In this document: piece after piece, positions 54,168 to 64,000 of the stretch
Layout: every line of letters begins with the position of its first letter
Position numbering within the stretch: position 1 is the stretch's first letter
The notes under the pieces: model-generated
What the model saw: the letters and a program-made list of their open reading frames with translations, nothing else
Databases searched by the model: none
What the model was told of the DNA's origin: nothing
Origin: Gemmatimonadales bacterium
GTDB taxonomy: Bacteria > Gemmatimonadota > Gemmatimonadetes > Gemmatimonadales > GWC2-71-9
Assembly (NCBI GenBank): GCA_025934955.1
Contig: JAICWE010000011.1
Coordinates: 1-64,000 of the forward strand
DNA length: 64,000 nucleotides
Direction: 5' to 3'
Translations under genes and position numbers: made by a program

Positions 54168-55699
54168 TGGCACTCCGACTGCACAACACGCTCACGCGGC
54201 ACACCGATCCGTTCACGCCGCTCGATCCGCCGCGGGTCTCGCTCTACACCTGCGGCCCGACGGTGTACAACTACGCCCACATCGGAAACTTCCGGACCTT
54301 CCTGTTCGAGGATCTGCTGCGCCGGTGGCTGGAGGCGAGCGGCTACGACGTCTTCCACGTCATGAATCTCACCGACGTGGACGACAAGACCATCAATGGC
54401 GCGGTCAAGGCCGGGCGGCCGCTGGCCGAATACACCCGGCAATACGTCGAGGCGTTCTTCGCCGATCGCGACTATCTGCGGATTCTGCCGGCGCACGCCT
54501 ACCCGCGCGCCACCGAGTTCATCGGACCGATGATCGCGCTGGTCGAGCGTCTGCTCGCCAACGGCGTGGCGTACCGTGGCGACGACGGCTCGGTGTACTT
54601 CGCGATCGCCCGGTTCCCGGCGTACGGGAAGCTCTCCCGCCTCGATACCCGCGAGCTCAAGACCGGCGCGAGCGAGCGGGTGAGCGCCGACGAGTACGCC
54701 AAGGAGGACGCCCGCGACTTCGCGCTGTGGAAGACGGCGCGGCCGGAGGACGAGACCGTGGGCGCGGCGTGGGACGCGCCGTTCGGCCGCGGCCGCCCGG
54801 GCTGGCATCTCGAGTGCTCGGCGATGGCGCTCGACCTGGTGGCGAAGCGATTCGGCCGCGACGTGCTGGACATCCACGCCGGCGCGGTGGACCTGATCTT
54901 CCCGCACCACGAGGACGAGATCGCGCAGAGTTGCGCGTATACCGGGGAGCCGGAGTTCGCCCGGTTCTGGCTGCACGGCGAGTTTCTCACCATGGCCGGC
55001 ACCAAGATGAGCAAGCGGTTCGGCAACATCCTCACCGCGCGCGACCTGCACGAGGAGGGGAAGGACGCCGGTGCGGTGCGGCTCCTGGTCTTCAACACCC
55101 ACTACCGGCAGAAGCTCGACTGGAGCGACGACGCGCTCGCCGCGGCGGAGAGCGGCAGCCGGCGTCTCGGCGAGTTCCGCGACCGACTGGCCGAGCGACC
55201 CGCCGGGGTGCCGGCGAAGCCGGATGAATCCGCGTGGACGGCGCTGGCGGAGCGGAGCTGGGCGCGGTTCGCCGCGGCGCTGGACGACGATCTCAACGCG
55301 CCCCAGGCGCTCGCGGCGATGTTCGACTTCGCGCGGGAGGGGAATGCGCTGCTCGACTCGGGCGTGAATCCGAGCGCCGACGCGCGCGCGGCGTGGGAGC
55401 GGATGGAGGGTGTGCTGGCGGTGACACCGGCGCCGGCGCTGTCCGGCCGGCTCCTGGCCGAACAGTCGCTCGAGCCAGCGGGTGAGCCGGCGGCGGCATC
55501 GCTCCCGGGGGAGCCGCCGGCCGATCCGGCTGCTGCCATAGCGTGGGCGACCGCTTGGGCCCGAGTCCGGCGCGAGGCCAAGGCGGCACGGAACTACCCG
55601 GAGGCGGATCGGATCCGCGATCTCCTGCGGCGGCATGGCTGGGAGATTCGGGATAACCGCGACGGGACCGTGGAGGTCAAGCGCGCCGGCTCCGCGTAG
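54167..55699 (+). CDS. cysS: cysteinyl-tRNA synthetase
   Basis: YTCGPTVYNYAHIGNFRTFLFEDLLRRWLE, WHLECSAMA, GAVDLIFPHHEDEIAQS, GTKMSKRFGNI. Confidence 0.96.
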   Translation: MALRLHNTLTRHTDPFTPLDPPRVSLYTCGPTVYNYAHIGNFRTFLFEDLLRRWLEASGYDVFHVMNLTDVDDKTINGAVKAGRPLAEYTRQYVEAFFADRDYLRILPAHAYPRATEFIGPMIALVERLLANGVAYRGDDGSVYFAIARFPAYGKLSRLDTRELKTGASERVSADEYAKEDARDFALWKTARPEDETVGAAWDAPFGRGRPGWHLECSAMALDLVAKRFGRDVLDIHAGAVDLIFPHHEDEIAQSCAYTGEPEFARFWLHGEFLTMAGTKMSKRFGNILTARDLHEEGKDAGAVRLLVFNTHYRQKLDWSDDALAAAESGSRRLGEFRDRLAERPAGVPAKPDESAWTALAERSWARFAAALDDDLNAPQALAAMFDFAREGNALLDSGVNPSADARAAWERMEGVLAVTPAPALSGRLLAEQSLEPAGEPAAASLPGEPPADPAAAIAWATAWARVRREAKAARNYPEADRIRDLLRRHGWEIRDNRDGTVEVKRAGSA

Positions 55700-55712
55700 C
55701 CCACTCAACCCG

Positions 55713-55741
55713 TTGACTCGCCAGCACCTCTCCTTTATTCT
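55713..55741 (+). promoter_or_regulatory. sigma70-type promoter for tRNA cluster
   Basis: TTGACT - 17 nt - TATTCT, ~30 nt upstream of tRNA-Thr. Confidence 0.65.
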
Positions 55742-55770
55742 ACGGGTCTGCTATTTTCGGCTTGTCTCAA

Positions 55771-55843
55771 GCTGACGTAGCTCAACCGGTAGAGCACCTG
55801 ATTTGTAATCAGGCGGTTAGGGGTTCGATTCCCCTCGTCAGCT
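55771..55843 (+). tRNA. tRNA-Thr (TGT)
   Basis: GCTGACG/CGTCAGC acceptor, loop TTTGTAA, GGTTCGATTCC T-arm. Confidence 0.95.
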
Positions 55844-55922
55844 TCCAGCGTGAGCCGGATGATCGTGACGATGACCGGCGCGATGGTTGTCGCGATGCTC
55901 GGTGACGACAGCAGTGCCCTCG

Positions 55923-55949
55923 GACCCCGCGTCCTTCTCGCGCGGGGTC
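55923..55949 (+). terminator. terminator-like hairpin inside the tRNA cluster
   Basis: GACCCCGCG-N9-CGCGGGGTC, followed by TTGC (weak U-tract). Confidence 0.35.
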
Positions 55950-56006
55950 TTGCATCACGGGGCGTCGCGGAGTGCGCCGTAGCGGGCAGGTAGTGCGGCA
56001 GGACTC

Positions 56007-56090
56007 GGTGGGGTGGCCGAGTGGCTAATGGCAGCAGACTGTAAATCTGCCGGGCTCTGCCCTACGTAGGTTCGAATCCTACCCCCACCA
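56007..56090 (+). tRNA. tRNA-Tyr (GTA)
   Basis: GGTGGGG/CCCCACC acceptor, anticodon loop CTGTAAA, long variable arm. Confidence 0.95.
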
Positions 56091-56102
56091 CTGCGGGTGC
56101 CG

Positions 56103-56138
56103 GACGCGGGTGCAGCTCAGGACGCGGGTGTAGCTCAG
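56103..56138 (+). repeat. 18-bp tandem duplication covering the tRNA-Gly 5' end
   Basis: GACGCGGGTGCAGCTCAG / GACGCGGGTGTAGCTCAG, one mismatch. Confidence 0.9.
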
Positions 56139-56196
56139 TTGGTAGAGCATCAGCCTTCCAAGCTGAGGGTCGCGGGTTCGAGCCCCGTCGCCCGCT
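56124..56196 (+). tRNA. tRNA-Gly (TCC)
   Basis: GCGGGTG/CGCCCGC acceptor, loop CTTCCAA. Confidence 0.95.
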
Positions 56197-56230
56197 TCGA
56201 AGTGTCGCTCGCGATGTCGCTGGAGATGTC

Positions 56231-56303
<73 letters not shown>

Positions 56304-56348
56304 TGAGGCAGTCGAGGACCCGGCAGGACCAGCTAAAAGGAAGGCAAC

Positions 56349-56501
56349 GTGCCGCGCGACAAGATCATTCTGGAGTGCACCGACTGCAAGAGTCGGAACT
56401 TCTTCACCGACAAGAACAAGCGGAAGCACCCCGAGCGGGTCGAGCGGCGGAAGTACTGCCCCACCTGCGACGCGCACAAGCCGCACAAGGAATCGAAGTA
56501 G
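56349..56501 (+). CDS. rpmG: 50S ribosomal protein L33 (too short for the supplied ORF track)
   Basis: GTG start; VPRDKIILECTDCKSRNFFTDKNKRKHPERVERRKYCPTCDAHKPHKESK. Confidence 0.92.
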   Translation: MPRDKIILECTDCKSRNFFTDKNKRKHPERVERRKYCPTCDAHKPHKESK

Positions 56502-56753
56502 GTGATGAGCACCGTGCACGCGCCAACGACGTCGGAGCCAGGGAAGGTCGCCGGCTGGGCCGGGCGCACCCGCGAGTTCTTCGTCACGGTCCGCGCCGAG
56601 CTGGACAAGGTCACCTGGCCCACCCGCGGCGAGCTGATCAAGGCGACGCGCATCATCATCATGCTCTCGCTCGCGCTCGGCGTCACGATCGGACTGATGG
56701 ACTACCTGCTCCAGAAGATCCTGGTCGAGGGCATCGCCCGGATCGGCCGGTAG
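56502..56753 (+). CDS. secE: preprotein translocase subunit SecE
   Basis: FFVTVRAELDKVTWPTRGELIKATRIIIML; between rpmG and nusG. Confidence 0.93.
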   Translation: MMSTVHAPTTSEPGKVAGWAGRTREFFVTVRAELDKVTWPTRGELIKATRIIIMLSLALGVTIGLMDYLLQKILVEGIARIGR

Positions 56754-56757
56754 CGTC

Positions 56758-57300
56758 ATGGAATACCGCTGGTACGCGATCCAGACGACCGCCGGCCACG
56801 AGAACAAGGTTCGGAACCTCCTGCAGAAGCGGATCGAGGACGATCCGCGGCCGGCCGAGCAGAAGCTCATCCGGCAGGCGCTGGTGCCGACGCAGGAAGT
56901 GATCGAGATCAAGAACGGCAAGAAGGTGAACGTCGAGCGGAAGCTCTATCCCGGCTACGTCCTCGTCGAGATGGCGATGGGCCAGGAAGCGCTCCACGTG
57001 GTGAACAGCATCCAGGGCGTGATCAAGTTCGTCGGCTCGGGCAAGCTGCCGCAGCCGCTCCGCCAGGATGAGGTCAACCGTCTCCTCGGCATCGCCGAGT
57101 CGGTGGCCGAGAGCGAGCCGAAGGAGGAGATCCCGTTCCTCGTCGGCCAGGTGGTCGAGATCACCGAGGGGCCGTTCAGCGATTTCAGCGGGACCGTCGA
57201 AGAAGTCCTGCCGGACAAGGGCAAGGTGAAGGTGTCGGTCAGTCTGTTCGGCCGGCCGACGGCGGTCGAGCTGGACTATCTGCAGCTTCGCGGGCACTAG
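56758..57300 (+). CDS. nusG: transcription termination/antitermination protein NusG
   Basis: WYAIQTTAGHENKV, KLYPGYVLVEM, VVEITEGPFSDFSGTVEEVLPDKGKVKVSVSLFGRPTAVELDY. Confidence 0.96.
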   Translation: MEYRWYAIQTTAGHENKVRNLLQKRIEDDPRPAEQKLIRQALVPTQEVIEIKNGKKVNVERKLYPGYVLVEMAMGQEALHVVNSIQGVIKFVGSGKLPQPLRQDEVNRLLGIAESVAESEPKEEIPFLVGQVVEITEGPFSDFSGTVEEVLPDKGKVKVSVSLFGRPTAVELDYLQLRGH

Positions 57301-57373
57301 CCCGCTCCCGCGACCGCGCGGGTCATCGCGGCAGTAGCCGGCCTTCGGGCGCGGCCACGTCATAAGGAGCGGT

Positions 57374-57799
57374 ATGGCAAAGAAGATCCAGGCAGTGGTG
57401 AAGCTCCAGTGCCCGGCCGGCGCGGCCAACCCCGCGCCTCCGGTGGGCACCGCACTCGGTCCGCACGGCGTGAACATCATGGAGTTCTGCAAGCAGTTCA
57501 ACGCCCGGACCCAGAGTCAGAGCGGGATGGTGATCCCCGTGGTCGTGACGATCTTCGCCGACCGCACCTTCACCTTCATCACGAAGACCCCGCCGGCGCC
57601 GAATCTCCTGCTGAAGGAGGCCGGGCTGGACAAGGGCAGCGCCGCACCGAACCGCACCAAGGTGGGGAAGGTGACGCGCGCCCAGGTGAAGAAGATCGCC
57701 GAGATCAAGATGGCGGACCTCAATGCCTCCGATCTGGAGAGCGCGATGCGGATGATCGCCGGCACCGCGCGCTCCATGGGGCTGGAGGTCAGCGACTGA
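57374..57799 (+). CDS. rplK: 50S ribosomal protein L11
   Basis: [49 protein letters not shown]. Confidence 0.97.
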   Translation: MAKKIQAVVKLQCPAGAANPAPPVGTALGPHGVNIMEFCKQFNARTQSQSGMVIPVVVTIFADRTFTFITKTPPAPNLLLKEAGLDKGSAAPNRTKVGKVTRAQVKKIAEIKMADLNASDLESAMRMIAGTARSMGLEVSD

Positions 57800-58488
57800 T
57801 GCCGGCCACGGGCAAGAAGTTCAAGACGGCCGTCGCGCTGGTGGACCGGGCGCGCGAGTACCCGATCCCCGACGCGGTCGGTCTGGTGAAGAAGGCGGCC
57901 TACGCCAAGTTCGACGAGACGGTGGACGTCGCCGTGAACCTCGGGGTGGACCCGCGGCACGCGGACCAGGTGGTCCGCGGGACCGTGGTGCTGCCGCACG
58001 GCACCGGCAAGCCGGTGCGCGTGCTGGTCATCACCCAGGGCGATCGGGCGCGTGAGGCCGAAGCGGCCGGCGCCGACTTCGTCGGAATGGAATACATCCA
58101 GCGGCTCAAGGACGGCTGGCTCGAGTGCGACGTGATCGTCGCGACGCCGGACGTCATGGGCCAGCTCGGCCAGTTGGGCCGGGTGCTCGGCCCTCGCGGG
58201 CTGATGCCGAACCCGAAGGCGGGCACGGTCACCACCGATGTGGGCCGCGCGGTGCGCGAGATCAAGGCGGGCAAGATCGAGTTCCGGGTGGACAAGACCG
58301 GCAACGTGCACGCGCCGGTCGGGAAGGTGTCGTTCAGCGAGCAGCAGCTCGCAGCCAACGTCCAGGCGTTCATGGACACGATCGTCCGGGCCAAGCCGTC
58401 GGCGGCCAAGGGCGTCTACATCAAGTCGGCGACGGTCTCCAGCACTATGGGGCCGGGCGTGCGGCTGGAGACGGCGGGGTACCGATGA
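57799..58488 (+). CDS. rplA: 50S ribosomal protein L1
   Basis: [47 protein letters not shown]. Confidence 0.97.
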   Translation: MPATGKKFKTAVALVDRAREYPIPDAVGLVKKAAYAKFDETVDVAVNLGVDPRHADQVVRGTVVLPHGTGKPVRVLVITQGDRAREAEAAGADFVGMEYIQRLKDGWLECDVIVATPDVMGQLGQLGRVLGPRGLMPNPKAGTVTTDVGRAVREIKAGKIEFRVDKTGNVHAPVGKVSFSEQQLAANVQAFMDTIVRAKPSAAKGVYIKSATVSSTMGPGVRLETAGYR

Positions 58489-58973
58489 ACAGGACCGAAC
58501 GCCAGGAGACGGTGGAGTCGCTGGCCGCGCAGTTCAAGGCGGCGCCCAACGTCTACGTGACCGACTTCAGCGGCCTCAACGTGCTGCGGATGACCGAGCT
58601 GCGGCGCCGGCTGCGCGCCGCCGGCGTCCGGTACGTGGTGGTGAAGAACACGCTGGCCCAGCGGGCGCTGGCGGCCAACGGTATTACCGCGCTCGACGAT
58701 CATCTGGTCGGCAACACCGGCCTGGTGCTCGCGAGCGACGCGCTCGCGGCCGCCAAGGTGATCGGTGAGTTCGCCCGGGAGTTCGAGAAGCCGACGGTCA
58801 AGATCGGGCTCGTGGACGGCAAGACGATCCCGCCGGAGCAGGTGAAGCGGCTGGGCGAGATCCCGTCGCGCGACGTTCTGCTGAGCCAGATGGCCGGCAT
58901 GCTGAACAACATGATGTACACCTTCGTGGCGTCCCTCGAGGCGCTTCGTGAACAGCGGTCTTCCGCTGCTTAA
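58485..58973 (+). CDS. rplJ: 50S ribosomal protein L10
   Basis: [40 protein letters not shown]. Confidence 0.95.
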   Translation: MNRTERQETVESLAAQFKAAPNVYVTDFSGLNVLRMTELRRRLRAAGVRYVVVKNTLAQRALAANGITALDDHLVGNTGLVLASDALAAAKVIGEFAREFEKPTVKIGLVDGKTIPPEQVKRLGEIPSRDVLLSQMAGMLNNMMYTFVASLEALREQRSSAA

Positions 58974-58992
58974 CCGTTAGGGAGAGAGTCCA

Positions 58993-59376
58993 ATGCCTGC
59001 TACGCTGAGCAACGAGGAGATCCTCGAGGCGATCGGAAACAAGACCGTGCTCGAGCTCGCCGAGCTCATCGACTCGTTCAAGTCGAAGTTCAACGTCACC
59101 GTCGCGGCCGCCCCGGTGGGCGGTGGTGCGGGTGGCGCCGCGGCGGCGCCCGCGGTCGAGGAGCAGACCGAGTTCTCGGTCATCCTCAAGGAGGGCGGCG
59201 CCAAGAAGATCCAGGTCATCAAGGTGGTCCGCGAGATCACCAGCCTGGGCCTCAAGGAAGCCAAGGATGCCGTGGACAACACGCCGAGTACCCTGAAGGA
59301 AGGCGTGTCCAAGGCGGAGGCGGAGGAAATCAAGAAGAAGCTCGAGGATCAGGGCGCGGTCGTCGAGCTGAAGTAG
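58993..59376 (+). CDS. rplL: 50S ribosomal protein L7/L12
   Basis: [66 protein letters not shown]. Confidence 0.97.
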   Translation: MPATLSNEEILEAIGNKTVLELAELIDSFKSKFNVTVAAAPVGGGAGGAAAAPAVEEQTEFSVILKEGGAKKIQVIKVVREITSLGLKEAKDAVDNTPSTLKEGVSKAEAEEIKKKLEDQGAVVELK

Positions 59377-59501
59377 GACGAAGTCCTGTCCCGAACCGGG
59401 CGGCGTCCCCGCCGTCCGGCGACGGATCTGGCCTTCAACCTATTTCAGCGAGACGCATGCGAGCTCGTCGCTTTTCTACCTTCGGAAGTTTGCCGAGCCC
59501 C

Positions 59502-59535
59502 GCGCGGTACCCCGCCTCCGGCGGGGGTTCCGCGC
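59502..59535 (+). promoter_or_regulatory. strong rplL-rpoB intergenic hairpin
   Basis: GCGCGGtaCCCCGCC / GGCGGGGgttCCGCGC. Confidence 0.55.
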
Positions 59536-59593
59536 TGTGGGGCCCTTTGTGCTGCATGAGAGTGACTCCGCCAGCGAGTCCGAGAGTGAGTGA

Positions 59594-64000
<4,407 letters not shown>

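Noticed and set aside
56035-56060. tRNA-Tyr read as Leu or Ser because of the long variable arm
   Set aside because: Anticodon loop CTGTAAA gives GTA, so Tyr

Overview
The window is about 64 kb of high-GC bacterial chromosome. Gene content and style suggest Gemmatimonadota or a relative, but that is an inference. It is a dense core region: I found no phage, IS element or CRISPR array. Recognisable blocks, left to right: sbcD-sbcC; a Ser/Thr kinase with TPRs; msrA; a probable 6S RNA; a PTPS-folE-SDR pterin operon; an M23 peptidase; an acyl-CoA ligase; a DUF4097 protein; ligA; a pyrimidine-nucleoside phosphorylase; recF-dciA-gyrB; mtnA-glpK; a cytochrome c maturation block (ccmE, ccmF, ccmH-like) with variant Cys motifs; a macro-like/transglutaminase/ABC exporter operon; uvrA; a sulfocyanin-like copper protein; a DPP-IV peptidase; a tandem array of five short paralogous membrane proteins ahead of PspA; an AI-2E family permease; a DgcN-like protein; MscS; cysS; four tRNAs; and rpmG-secE-nusG-rplKAJL-rpoB (rpoB runs off the right edge). 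The best candidate for an undescribed system is 48.2-51.0 kb: five small membrane-anchored proteins sharing a C-terminal ELEERVDFAERLLxQQR motif, plus a possible degenerate sixth copy, directly upstream of PspA. Other leads are a His-to-Cys CcmE with a CxCxC CcmH, a repeated GCCTAACG octamer, an Asn at the RpoB 526-equivalent, and a roughly 150-aa RpoB insertion.
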